Assembly: GCF_032854445.1 (NCBI RefSeq)
Contig: NC_088302.1
Coordinates: forward strand, 57,574,237-57,638,236
Length of the DNA stretch: 64,000 nucleotides
Source of the DNA: Liolophura sinensis
Taxonomy: Eukaryota; Mollusca; Polyplacophora; Chitonida; Chitonidae
Reading direction: 5' to 3'
Each line of letters opens with the position of its first letter. The first letter of the stretch is position 1. The notes below the pieces were generated by a model. That model saw only the letters and a list, made by a program, of their open reading frames with translations. It had not been told where the DNA came from and did not search any database. Below, one piece after another: positions 52,251 to 64,000 of the stretch. The translations under genes were made by a program, and so were the position numbers.

Positions 52251-54596
52251 AGACATCATCCCACTACTGTCTGTTTTAATTAGAGCAGAGCTTTGTCAAC
52301 CAATTAGTGCCACCTTCATATTGCTGTTTTGCAATAAAACAAATGAAAGGATCAAATGATGATATAGCATGTTTTGCTTTTGTGTTTATTGTTTTTGTTT
52401 TCTTTTTTTTCATTTACAACGAAGGAGATTCATTTTCATTTAAAGAGAACTGCATTATCACAGAGCATTTTGTATTTGGATGTTTTAGTGCTATATACAT
52501 GTAAATGTTTAACAGAATGCATTTTTTTTCACCACCATTGTAGGCCCTATTATGTAGGAGAAAGTTTTTCTGCACTGGTTTGATGCTTTTCTCCAGTGAT
52601 TTATATATGACCATGGTGTCATGGACAAAGAAGCAGCTTCCAGAAAGCAGGCAGATGTTATTGTTAACTAACTTTGGCACATATACCTTCATGTGTACAT
52701 ATATGTGTGTGTATGGCTGTATTAACCCTTCCAGCCTTCTGAAAACTTGCCCAGGGTATACAGTACATATAGCTGTTACATATTAAAGTGATTTGCCCCA
52801 TTCTAAATGTGCACATTTGTGGGTAGAGATGCTCATGTTCAAGTGTGATAGGAAACAGAGTAAACCAATTTTGTGTACCATAACACACCAGTAAGTAGAT
52901 TATTTGGCCTATGAGCTGCATGGAGTAGAACTGAGTTTTCGGGCATAACTTTTCACTTTTTTATTCATGGAGTTTTGCTCCAAGTGTTGCATAACCATGG
53001 TAACGGTTTAATTTACCTGTGAACTTATGTCAGTGTTAATGTGTGATACCATGTGTGATATTTTTGTCCTGTGTGATAATCTGCCTGAAGCTGACCAGAC
53101 CTGTCATGTGTCTGTAGTTTGGTGAGTCACACCCAGCAGACCTTTGTTAGGGGACGAAAGATTCCTTTGTATGACTATGCACTCAACGGTTAAGGTTTTC
53201 CTTTATTGCTTGTGACTTGGTGACATTAATAATATTTGTACATCATTATGATTCATTAGGTAGGCAGATTGGTGAGTCCAAACTGTTCACTTAAGAGATA
53301 CATTCATACAGAATCAATGGTGGTTAGCTGACAGTGGAAATAGGGTTTCCTGGGTTAAACCAATCAGCCTTGGTCACACTTTGTATAAATCTGCCATACC
53401 CAAAATTCATCTTGGGATAGGCATCGACTCTGATTGACTGACATAGGGTTTCCTGGGTTAATCCCTGCAGCAGAGGTCATGCTTGAGTAAAATTCACCTT
53501 AGGCTATTCAGGCTATCTCTCGTAACCTATCTCTCACACCAGCCAATCAGAAACGATGATTGTGTATCCCCTCAAAGTTAAGGTCTTCTTTACATAATTG
53601 TGCTAAGGGATAGTTTACTGTATTTCAGAACTATATATCCGACAGATGCGTTCTATATTCATACCTTCATGCATGCTTTATCTATCCTTTTGTTGAGCCC
53701 CTTGGACTTCCATTACACACACCATGTAACGGTGTTATTTTCGCATTGTGTACATATATTTAGGTGCTTCCCTGCAGATAATGGAATAGGTAACATTCTA
53801 TTGGTAAAAAAATATACGAGAGATTGTGTGGTCACAAGAAGTAACGATGATGGTGTTGTTTATATCTCTTCAGCTTAGTCCTTTTGGAACAAGGATTTTT
53901 GTTTTAATTTGAAGTTGCGGTAAAACTTTCACTGATGTCATTGCTCCACACCCTGTGGACCGACACCTGTGTACTGCTGCTTTTTCCTGTTCAGTACCTC
54001 AAAGTATCCTTCCCCAAACAGTGTAATCTAATGCAAACTATGATAATCTGGTTCTTTTTGTTGTATTATCTTGCCTGTGTCTTGTTTTTACTAAGACACA
54101 AAAATGCCGGATTTTTTAAAAATTGTTACCAAGCTAATCAAACCTGGCTGTAGAGCTGCAGTAGGCAGACTTTCCATTCTGTTATGGTAGCATAATTTGC
54201 CTCTTATCCTAATCAGAATTGATCTTTCATGCCATTTTTGCGGAGGAGCAAAGATATCTGGGGAGGCTGCTTCACAATTACATGTATCTAGATGTAATTC
54301 ATCAGCTGTAAGCGTTCATAGCTTTGGAATACCATCAGACATCACGGAATCTGTACCAACAAGGGAGCTAACTCTGCAGGCCAGTTGAAGTCAAAACTAA
54401 TGATATTGTCGTAATAATGTAAAACTTTGATCTCCATCCGTTGTATTATTTTGGTTTTTACATTTAAACCATGCCAAACACTTACCTCTGATGTATGACA
54501 CATTTGCTAATAAATTTATTTATTTCCCCACCTTGAATCTGTTGTTGTATGAATGAATTTAAATCCAATATAAAATCACTGTAAATGTTTATATAT
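52251..54596. other. Single-copy intergenic DNA
   Basis: AT-rich, with only short chance open frames. A small near-duplicate (TAGGGTTTCCTGGGTTAA) occurs near 53341 and 53446. AATAAA occurs near 52333 and 54510, without a gene to attach it to. Confidence 0.5.
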
Positions 54597-57500
54597 GGCT
54601 CCTTGTACTTGTATGGTTGTGACCAGGACTACTTGTACTTTGCTGAGGTGGGTTCACCAATGAGGGGAGAGTGTTTTAATCCTCTTGACGTCTGGATTGG
54701 TGATACAGCTGTATTATAGGGTTTCTGAGTATTTGTTCTTGTGTGTGGCAGGGATGAGTATGCAGCCAGAAACACCTCTCTTAGTTTGATACCGTGTATG
54801 GTTCACCAATGAGGGGCGAGTGTTTTAATCCTCTTGACATCTGGATTGGTGATACAGCTGTATTATAGGGTTTCTGAGTATTTAATCTCGTGTGTGGCGG
54901 GGATGAGTATGCAGCCAGAAACACCTCTCTTAGTTTGACCCCGTGTATGGTTGTGACCAAGACTACTTGTACTTTGCTGAGGTGGGTTCACCAATGAGGG
55001 GCGAGTGTTTGAATTCTCTTGACATCTGGATTGGTGATACAGCTGTATTATAGGGTTTCTGAGTATTTAATCTCGTGTGTGGCAGGGATGAGTATGCAGC
55101 CAGAAACACCTCTCTTAGTTTGACCCCGTGTATGGTTCACCAATGAGGGGCGAGTGTTTTAATCCTCTTGACGTCTGGATTGGTGATACAGCTGTATTAT
55201 AGGGTTTCTGAATATTTGTTCTCGTGTGAGGCAGTGATGAGTATGCAGCCAGAAACACCTCTTAGTTTGACCCCGTGTATGGTTCACCAATGAGGGGCGA
55301 GTGTTTTAATCCTCTTGACGTCTGGATTGGTGATACAGCTGTATTATAGGGTTTCTGAATATTTGTTCTTGTGTGAGGCAGTGATGAGTATGCAGCCAGA
55401 AACACCTCTCTTAGTTTGACCCCGTGTATGGTTCACCAATGAGGGGCGAGTGTTTTAATCCTCTTGACGTCTGGATTGGTGATACAGCTGTATTATAGGG
55501 TTTCTGAGTATTTGTTCTCGTGTGAGGCAGGGATGAGTATGCAGCCAGAAACACCTCTCTTAGTTTGATACCGTGTATGGTTCACCAATGAGGGGCGAAT
55601 GTTTTAATCCTCTTGACGTCTGGATTGGTGATACAGCTGTATTATAGGGTTTCTGAGTATTTGTTCTCGTGTGAGGCAGGGATGAGTATGCAGCCAGAAA
55701 CACCTCTCTTAGTTTGACCCCGTTTATGGTTGTGACCAAGACTACTTGTACTTTGCTGAGGTGGGTTCACCAATGAGGGGCGAGTGTTTGAATCCTCTTG
55801 ACATCTGGATTGGTGATACAGCTGTATTATAGGGTTTCTGAGTATTTGTTCTCGTGTGAGGCAGGGATGAGTATGCAGCCAGAAACACCTCTCTTAGTTT
55901 GACCCCGTGTATGGTTCACCAATGAGGGGCGAGTGTTTTAATCCTCTTGACGTCTGGATTGGTGATACAGCTGTATTATAGGGTTTCTGAGTATTTGTTC
56001 TCGTGTGAGGCAGGGATGAGTATGCAGCCAGAAACACCTCTCTTAGTTTGATACCGTGTATGGTTCACCAATGAGGGGCGAATGTTTTAATCCTCTTGAC
56101 GTCTGGATTGGTGATACAGCTGTATTATAGGGTTTCTGAGTATTTGTTCTCGTGTGAGGCAGGGATGAGTATGCAGCCAGAAACACCTCTCTTAGTTTGA
56201 CCCCGTTTATGGTTGTGACCAAGACTACTTGTACTTTGCTGAGGTGGGTTCACCAATGAGGGGCGAGTGTTTGAATCCTCTTGACATCTGGATTGGTGAT
56301 ACAGCTGTATTATAGGGTTTCTGAGTATTTGTTCTCGTGTGAGGCAGGGATGAGTATGCAGCCAGAAACACCTCTCTTAGTTTGACCCCGTGTATGGTTC
56401 ACCAATGAGGGGCGAGTGTTTTAATCCTCTTGACGTCTGGATTGGTGATACAGCTGTATTATAGGGTTTCTGAGTATTTGTTCTTGTGTGAGGCAGGGAT
56501 GAGTATGCAGCCAGAAACACCTCTCTTAGTTTGATACCGTGTATGGTTCACCAATGAGGGGCGAGTGTTTTAATCCTCTTGACATCTGGATTGGTGATAC
56601 AGCTGTATTATAGGGTTTCTGAATATTTGTTCTCGTGTGAGGCAGGGATGAGTATGCAGCCAGAAACACCTCTCTTAGTTTGACCCCGTGTATGGTTCAC
56701 CAATGAGGGGCGAGTGTTTTAATCCTCTTGACGTCTGGATTGGTGATACAGCTGTATTATAGGGTTTCTGAGTATTTGTTCTCGTGTGAGGCGGGGATGA
56801 GTATGCAGCCAGAAACACCTCTCTTAGTTTGACCCCGTTTATGGTTGTGACCAAGACTACTTGTGCTTTGCTGATGTGGGTTCACCAATGAGGGGCGAGT
56901 GTTTGAATCCTCTTGACGTCTGGATTGGTGATACAGCTGTATTATAGGGTTTCTGAATATTTGTTCTCGTGTGTGGCAGGGATGAGTATGCAGCCAGAAA
57001 CACCTCTCTTAGTTTGACCCCGTGTATGGTTCACCAATGAGGGGCGAGTGTTTTAATCCTCTTGACATCTGGATTGGTGATACAGCTGTATTATAGGGTT
57101 TCTGAGTATTTGTTCTTGTGTGAGGCAGTGATGAGTATGCAGCCAGAAACACCTCTCTTAGTTTGACCCCGTGTATGGTTCACCAATGAGGGGCGAGTGT
57201 TTTAATCCTCTTGACGTCTGGATTGGTGATACAGCTGTATTATAGGGTTTCTAAGTATTTGTTCTCGTGTGTGGCAGGGATGAGTATGCAGCCAGAAACA
57301 CCTCTCTTAGTTTGATAACGTGTATGGTTCACCAATGAGGGGCGAATGTTTTAATCCTCTTGACGTCTGGATTGGTGATACAGCTGTATTATAAGGTTTC
57401 TGAGTATTTGTTCTCGTGTGAGGCAGTGATGAGTATGCAGCCAGAAACACCTCTCTTAGTTTGACCCTGTGTATGGTTCACCAATGAGGGGCGAGTGTTT

Positions 57501-58425
57501 TAATCCTCTTGACGTCTGGATTGGTGATACAGCTGTATTATAGGGTTTCTGAATATTTGTTCTTGTGCGAGGCAGTGATGAGTATGCAGCCAGAAACACC
57601 TCTCTTAGTTTGACCCCGTGTATGGTTCACCAATGAGGGGCGAGTGTTTTAATCCTCTTGATGTCTGGATTGGTGATACAGCTGTATTATAGGGTTTCTG
57701 AGTATTTGTTCTCGTGTGAGGCAGGGATGAGTATGCAGCCAGAAACACCTCTCTTAGTTTGACCCCGTGTATGGTTCACCAATGAGGGGCGAGTGTTTTA
57801 ATCCTCTTGACGTCTGGATTGGTGATACAGCTGTATTATAGGGTTTCTGAGTATTTGTTCTCGTGTGAGGCGGGGATGAGTATGCAGCCAGAAACACCTC
57901 TCTTAGTTTGACCCCGTTTATGGTTGTGACCAAGACTACTTGTGCTTTGCTGATGTGGGTTCACCAATGAGGGGCGAGTGTTTGAATCCTCTTGACGTCT
58001 GGATTGGTGATACAGCTGTATTATAGGGTTTCTGAATATTTGTTCTCGTGTGTAGCAGGGATGAGTATGCAGCCAGAAACACCTCTCTTAGTTTGATACC
58101 GTGTATGGTTCACCAATGAGGGGCGAGTGTTTTAATCCTCTTGACGTCTGGATTGGTGATACAGCTGTATTATAGGGTTTCTGAGTATTTGTTCTCGTGT
58201 GTGGCGGGGATGAGTATGCAGCCAGAAACACCTTTCTTAGTTTGACCCCACGTATGGTTCACCAGTGAGGGGCGAGTGTTTTAATCCTCTTGACGTCTGG
58301 ATTGGTGATACAGCTGTATTATAGGGTTTCTGATTATTTGTTCTCGTGTGAGGCAGTGATGAGTATGCAGCCAGAAACACCTCTCTTAGTTTGATACCGT
58401 GTATGGTTGTGACAACCAACTACTT
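54597..58425. repeat. 149/185 bp minisatellite, about 24 copies
   Basis: The short monomer carries GGTGATACAGCTGTATTATA, GGGATGAGTATGCAGCCAGA and GGTTCACCAATGAGGGGCGA. The long form inserts about 36 bp (GACCAAGACTACTTGTACTT). Long forms recur at about 54620, 54955, 55733, 56215, 56850 and 57930. Confidence 0.97.
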
Positions 58426-59301
58426 TTGCTAGGTGTTTTTACAATTCAACTGGCTAACAGAACAGGAAATCCAGATTGAATAGACAAATGTAAAGCACTG
58501 TCGGGAGATGACAGATGTTATGTACAAGAGGGTTTTGGGATGTGTTTGAACTGCAGCAAGCAGCTCTACATGTCACAATGTCAGTAGGTGAAGTTTTTCT
58601 CATCCTATCTTTTTGCATGGGCTGTCCACTTAAGATAGGGCCGCCGAGTAAAAGATGATAATGGTGGACTTATGCTCTAGAATATTTAACTCTACATGTT
58701 GCTTTGCTTTTACATAACAATTAATTTCTTTGAAATTCCATTTGGATCAGCACTATGAGCATTACTATACGGATATGAATGGAGAAGGGCCTTCAGTCAA
58801 CAATTTTTACGGGAAGTATACATTTGCGTTTTATTCCATTCTCAGCAAAAGCATTTGTGATGTTATGACGTCACAAAAAGATTGAACGTGTGTTCAATGC
58901 GAATGTCATCCGGTTAATGTATTTCAACAATACTGATGTCATATAGGAGTTTGTGCATATCGTAGATAAAAATTGGTTTAAAACATTATTCATTTTTAGA
59001 TACACGCACTTATGTTGAAGCCTACATCGTTCAAAGCTACTTTATTGACTCACGATACGCCGTATATAAGTCTGCGCCAATTCTTGGGTATATTATCGTG
59101 AAATCAGCTGACGGACACGGAAAATCAAGCTTAACTGAGGTATAGGCTTGGTGATATAAATGAACAAACAGGTGGTTGGCCAGTCAGACGAACGATTGGT
59201 CAGGTCACATACAAATCAAATACTCATCTACCTGCCAAGGTTTTCATGTTATGTATGTTTGGCAAGTGGTAAAAGTGTTCTATAATAGTTATCCATGACT
59301 A

Positions 59302-59317
59302 GGGGGGGTGGGGGGGA
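59302..59317 (+). other. G-rich run, AGGGGGGGTGGGGGGG
   Basis: Two G7 runs separated by one T. By itself this is not enough for a four-tract G-quadruplex prediction. Confidence 0.5.
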
Positions 59318-59509
59318 CAGTGGTGCGACTTAATGAGGAGATCCCATGGTGTGAGTTTTATCCGCCAGTATATCCAGTTTGTGCCATAACCACACATTAC
59401 AAGAAGCTTGGCACTGTGACGCAGTGAATGTGGAGATGAACATGGGAAGTAGTTCAGATGAGGAAGAGTGTAATAAGAGCAACTTTCCAGTGCCTATAGG
59501 AGTAACCCA

Positions 59510-59590
59510 TAGGACTTTCCCTTTACCTCAATTGGTAGAGCACTTACATGTAACTTCATCTGTGCCGATCAGAATTCAAATTCCAGTCTG
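59510..59590 (+). other. tRNA-like fragment, possible SINE head
   Basis: CCTCAATTGGTAGAGCACT resembles a tRNA D-arm/A-box, and AGAATTCAAATTCCAG about 45 bases on resembles a B-box. The arms do not form a clean cloverleaf, so a degenerate tRNA-derived SINE head is more likely than a tRNA gene. Confidence 0.4.
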
Positions 59591-59904
59591 ACCCACAGAT
59601 TGCACCGTGGCCGAAAAGTGGATCTGGGGCGGTGAGTTAGTTGACCAGGTGACAGTAAATAACCTACCTGTGTGAAATTTGAGTAACCTCAAATCTCCTC
59701 CATCAAATCATTGTAAGTACTGGTTCTTCAGTACTGCGGGAATGTTGAGTACAACAGGATTCTAGGATGTGTTTATGTTTATTGCAGCAACAAGCAGTCC
59801 TATACACGTCACTGTGCTGGTCAGTCTGGAAATCTGTACACTATGAACCTACCGGTAGTAAATAATTTGATTAACAGTATAAGTAACATGTATGCCTCAT
59901 GTCT

Positions 59905-61910
59905 GTAAGGGTGTTTGCTCAGGTTTTGTGATGGAGTCAGGAGAGGGGCAGTCACAGACATACCAAGGTGTACACGAGGCGCACACCCCATATACACCTT
60001 AGCTATACCTTACACAGAGGTGTACACCTCAAGTCTATAAGGGTGTTTGCTCAGGTTTTGTGATGGAGTCAGGAGAGGGGCAGTCACAGACATACCAAGG
60101 TGTACACGAGGCGCACACCCCATATACACCTTAGCTATACCTTACACAGAGGTGTACACCTCAAGTCTATAAGGGTGTTTGCTCAGGTTTTGTGACGGAG
60201 ACAGGAGAGGGGCAGTCACAGACATACCAAGGTGTACACGAGGCGCACACCCCATATACACCTTAGCTATACCTTACACAGAGGTGTACACCTCAAGTCT
60301 ATAAGGGTGTTTGCTCAGGTTTTGTGACGGAGACAGGAGAGGGGCAGTCACAGACATACCAAGGTGTACACGAGGCGCACACCCCATATACACCTTAGCT
60401 ATACCTTACACAGAGGTGTACACCTCAAGTCTATAAGGGTGTTTGCTCAGGTTTTGTGATGGAGTCAGGAGAGGGGCAGTCACAGACATACCAAGGTGTA
60501 CACGAGGCGCACACCCCATATACACCTTAGCTATACCTTACACAGAGGTGTACACCTCAAGTCTATAAGGGTGTTTGCTCAGGTTTTGTGATGGAGTCAG
60601 GAGAGGGGCAGTCACAGACATACCAAGGTGTACACGAGGCGCACACCCCATATACACCTTAGCTATACCTTACACAGAGGTGTACACCTCAAGTCTATAA
60701 GGGTGTTTGCTCAGGTTTTGTGATGGAGTCAGGAGAGGGGCAGTCACAGACATACCAAGGTGAACATGAGGCGCACACCCCATATACACCTTAGCTATAC
60801 CTTACACAGAGGTGTACACCTCAAGTCTATAAGGGTGTTTGCTCAGGTTTTGTGATGGAGTCAGGAGAGGGGCAGTCACAGACATACCAAGGTGTACACG
60901 AGGCGCACACCCCATATACACCTTAGCTATACCTTACACAGAGGTGTACACCTCAAGTCTATAAGGGTCTTTGCTCAGGTTTTGTGATGGAGTCAGGAGA
61001 GGGGCAGTCACAGACATACCAAGGTGTACACGAGGCGCACACCCCATATACACCTTAGCTATACCTTACACAGAGGTGTACACCTCAAGTCTATAAGGGT
61101 GTTTGCTCAGGTTTTGTGATGGAGTCAGGAGAGGGGCAGTCACAGACATACCAAGGTGTACACGAGGCGCACACCCCATATACACCTTAGCTATACCTTA
61201 CACAGAGGTGTACACCTCAAGTCTATAAGGGTGTTTGCTCAGGTTTTGTGATGGAGTCAGGAGAGGGGCAGTCACAGACATACCAAGGTGTACACGAGGC
61301 GCACACCCCATATACACCTTAGCTATACTTTACACAGAGGTGTACACCTCAAGTCTATAAGGGTGTTTGCTCAGGTTTTGTGATGGAGTCAGGAGAGGGG
61401 CAGTCACAGACATACCAAGGTGTACACGAGGCGCACACCCCATATACACCTTAGCTATACCTTACACAGAGGTGTACACCTCAAGTCTATAAGGGTGTTT
61501 GCTCAGGTTTTGTGACGGAGTCAGGAGAGGGCCAGTCACAGACATACCAAGGTGTACACAAGGCGCACACCCCATATACACCTTAGCTATACCTTACACA
61601 GAGGTGTACACCTCAAGTCTATAAGGGTGTTTGCTCAGGTTTTGTGACGGAGTCCGGAGCGGGGCAGTCACAGACATACCAAGGTGAACACGAGGCGCAC
61701 ACCCCATATACACCTTAGCTATACCTTACACAGAGGTGTACACCTCAAGTCTATAAGGGTGTTTGCTCAGGTTTTGTGATGGAGTCAGAAGAGGGCCAGT
61801 CACAGACATACCAAGGTGTACACTAGGTGCACACCCCATATACACCTCAGCTATACCTCACACAGAGGTGTACACACACCTTGTGTCTGTAAGGGTGTTT
61901 GCTCAGGTGT
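59905..61910. repeat. 132 bp minisatellite, about 15 nearly identical copies
   Basis: The unit carries TCTATAAGGGTGTTTGCTCA, GGAGTCAGGAGAGGGGCAG, ACCAAGGTGTACACGAGGCG and TTAGCTATACCTTACACAGA. Copies differ by only a few bases (TGATGG/TGACGG). Edge copies at 59905 and 61850 are the most diverged. Confidence 0.97.
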
Positions 61911-62309
61911 TGTAACAAAGTCAGGAGAGGAGTGGTCATAATGATGCCACATCTACTGCTGCCTCACCGTAACTGGACAATACAAGATGTCCTGCCAGCC
62001 CAGCAGCATAAGATATCATATTGAATCCACATAACAGACCGTACAGTTGTATGTTTAAGTTACAAATCACTTAGTTTAACCTCTCCTCAAATCACTCCAA
62101 TTTGTCATAAGTCTTTGGTTTATAGTGACATCACAATGTTAACACCTTTCACAATGTTGCTCAAACCACAACTTCAGCAGAATAAAATTTATTTCACATT
62201 ACTCATACATTGTCTGAAGATGTCAACATTTTTTCACACTTTTCTTTCCAATACAACTTCTAACAAAGTACTGGTAGTTCATAGCTGTTTGGACAAAAGT
62301 TTGACCTGG
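61911..62309. other. Single-copy spacer
   Basis: Nothing recognised between the 132 bp and 49 bp arrays. Confidence 0.5.
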
Positions 62310-64000
62310 CTTATCAAATGATCATTTTATCTCATGTACAATGTACAAGCGGCTTATCAAATGATCTTCACTTTATCTCATCATGTACAATGTACACCGG
62401 GCTTATCTATCTCATCATGTACAATGTACACCCGGCTTATCAAATGATCTTCACTTTATCTCATCATGTACAATGTACATGCGGCTTTTCAAACGATCTT
62501 CACTTTATCTCATCATGTACAATGTACACCTGGCTTATCTATCTCATCATGTACAATGTACACCCGGCTTATCAAATGATCTTCACTTTATCTCATCATG
62601 TACAATGCACACACGGCTTATCAAATGATCTTTACTTCATCTCGTCATGTACAATGTACAAGCGGCTTAGCAAATGATCTTCACTTTATCTCATCATGTA
62701 CAATGTACAAGCGGCTTATCAAATGATCTTCACTTTATCTCATGTACAATGTACACGCGGCTTATCAAATGATCTTCACTTTATCTCATCATGTACAACG
62801 CACATGCAGCTTATCAAATGATCTTTACTTCATCTCTTCATGCACAATGTACACGCCGCTCATCAAATGATCTTCACTTATCTCATATACAATGTACACC
62901 TGGCTCATCAAATGATCTTTTACTTTATCTCATCATCTACAATGTACATCACGCTCATCAAATGACCTTTACTTTATCTCATCATCTCCAAAGAGCATCC
63001 TGCTCATCAAATGATCTTCACTTTATCTCCTCATCTACAAAGTGCATCCTGCTCATCAAATGACCTTCACTTTATCTCATCATCTACAATGTAGACCCAG
63101 ATAATCAAATGACCTTTACTTTATCTCCTCATCTACAAAGTGCATCCTGCTCATCAAATGACCTTTACTTTATCTCATCATCTCCAAAGAGCATCCTGCT
63201 CATCAAATGATCTTCACTTTATCTCCTCATCTACAAAGTGCATCCTGCTCATCAAATGACCTTTACTTTATCTCATCATCTACAATGTACACCCGGCTAA
63301 TTAAATGACCTTTACTTTATCTCATCATCCACAATGTACACCCGGCTAATTAAATGTCCTTTACTTTATCTCACGATCTACAAAGTGCATCCTGCTCATC
63401 AAATGACCTTTACTTTATCTCATCATCTACAAAGTGCATCCTGCTCATCAAATGACCTTTACTTTATCTCATCATCTACAATGTACACCCGGCTAATTAA
63501 ATGTCCTTTACTTTATCTCATTATCTACAAAGTGCATCCTGCTCATCAAAAGACCTATACTTTATTTCATCATCTACAATGTAGACCCAGCTAATCAAAT
63601 GACCTTTACTTTATCTCATCATCTACAAAGTGCATCCTGCTCATCAAAAGACCTATACTTTATCTCATCATCTCCAATGTAGAGGGGCCTCCGTGGCTCA
63701 GTCGGTTAGCGCGCTAGCGCAGCGTAGTGACCCAGAAGCCTCTCACCAATGCGGTCGCTGTGAGTTCAAGACCAGCTCATGCTGGCTTCCTCTCCGGCCG
63801 TACGTGGGAAGGTCTGCCAGCAACCTGCGGATGGTCGTGGGTTTCCGCCGGGCTGTGCCCGGTTTCCACCCACCATAATGCTGGCCGCTGTCGTATAAGT
63901 GAAATATTCTTGAGTACGGCGTAAAACACCAATCAAAAAAAAAAAAAAAAAAAATCCAATGTAGACCCAGCTAATCAAATGACCTTTACTTTATCTCATC
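62310..64000. repeat. About 49 bp minisatellite running off the window end, interrupted by a SINE
   Basis: The unit carries CATCATGTACAATGTACA, GGCTTATCAAATGATCTT and CACTTTATCT. A later subfamily (from about 62930) uses CATCTACAAAGTGCATCCTG and CTCATCAAATGACCTTTAC. The array resumes after the SINE, so both sides belong to one array. Confidence 0.95.
63684..63954 (+). mobile_element. Full-length tRNA-derived SINE
   Basis: Starts GGGGCCTCCGTGGCTCAGTC with A-box TGGCTCAGTCGG and B-box-like GAGTTCAAGACC, and ends GGCGTAAAACACCAATC plus about 20 A. Target-site duplication TCCAATGTAGA at 63673-63683 and 63955-63965. This is the best-preserved copy in the window. Confidence 0.96.

Larger units (their letters stand above)
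58426..59904. other. Single-copy intergenic DNA
   Basis: No gene recognised. It contains a G-rich run and a tRNA-like fragment, listed separately. Confidence 0.5.

Noticed and set aside
53600-54388. Three short plus-strand open frames in single-copy DNA
   Set aside because: No domain, no splice context and composition like the surrounding AT-rich DNA.
59510-59590. Functional tRNA gene
   Set aside because: A-box and B-box-like words are present, but no clean acceptor stem or anticodon arm could be drawn.
59379-59591. Short open frame with an acidic SSSDEEE stretch
   Set aside because: It overlaps the tRNA-like SINE fragment and has no supporting exon structure.
63630-63978. Open frames on both strands across the SINE
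   Set aside because: They are translations of the tRNA-derived SINE, and similar peptides appear at its other copies (9749-10077).

Overview
The window is metazoan nuclear DNA with two intron-rich protein genes, no bacterial features and a very heavy load of tandem repeats. The organism is most likely a mollusc, or at least a lophotrochozoan. The support for that is two tRNA-headed SINE types resembling ones I associate with molluscs, many TACATGTA-type words, and invertebrate-like forms of both proteins. I cannot name the species from sequence alone.

Layout. (1) 1062-22847, minus strand: an ANKLE2 (LEM4) orthologue. I resolved 11 coding exons with consistent phases and GT/AG sites, giving about 1143 residues. 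(2) 22848-23990: a 1.1 kb head-to-head intergenic region, a possible shared promoter. (3) 23991-43437, plus strand: a voltage-sensing phosphatase (VSP/TPTE family). I resolved 14 coding exons with consistent phases, about 535 residues, with S1-S4, a [10 protein letters not shown] catalytic loop and a PTEN-like C2 domain. (4) 43438-64000: I find no gene; the stretch is dominated by minisatellite arrays with monomers of 59, 91, about 149/185, 132 and about 49 bp.

By eye roughly 35 kb of the 64 kb is tandem repeat. The main observation is where the arrays sit. In at least five introns the repeat monomer contains a copy of a genuine exon-intron junction: ANKLE2 exon 7 acceptor, exon 8 donor and exon 10 acceptor, and VSP exon 6 acceptor and exon 8 donor. 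Exons are thus followed or preceded by tens of decoy splice sites carrying the right exonic flank. The most striking case is VSP exon 8: the 3' part of the exon, including the catalytic P-loop and its donor site, is repeated six more times with a 128 bp period. Several of those copies could be read as in-frame 108 nt cassettes. Higher-order repeat structure, a duplicated block on both sides of ANKLE2 exon 5, and SINEs inserted into existing arrays add a relative history.

The two genes have unrelated roles. ANKLE2 acts in nuclear-envelope reassembly through BAF, and VSP is a voltage-controlled phosphoinositide phosphatase. Nothing here suggests a shared pathway beyond the shared intergenic region. 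All boundaries were read by eye, and the arrays are the places where assembly error is most likely.
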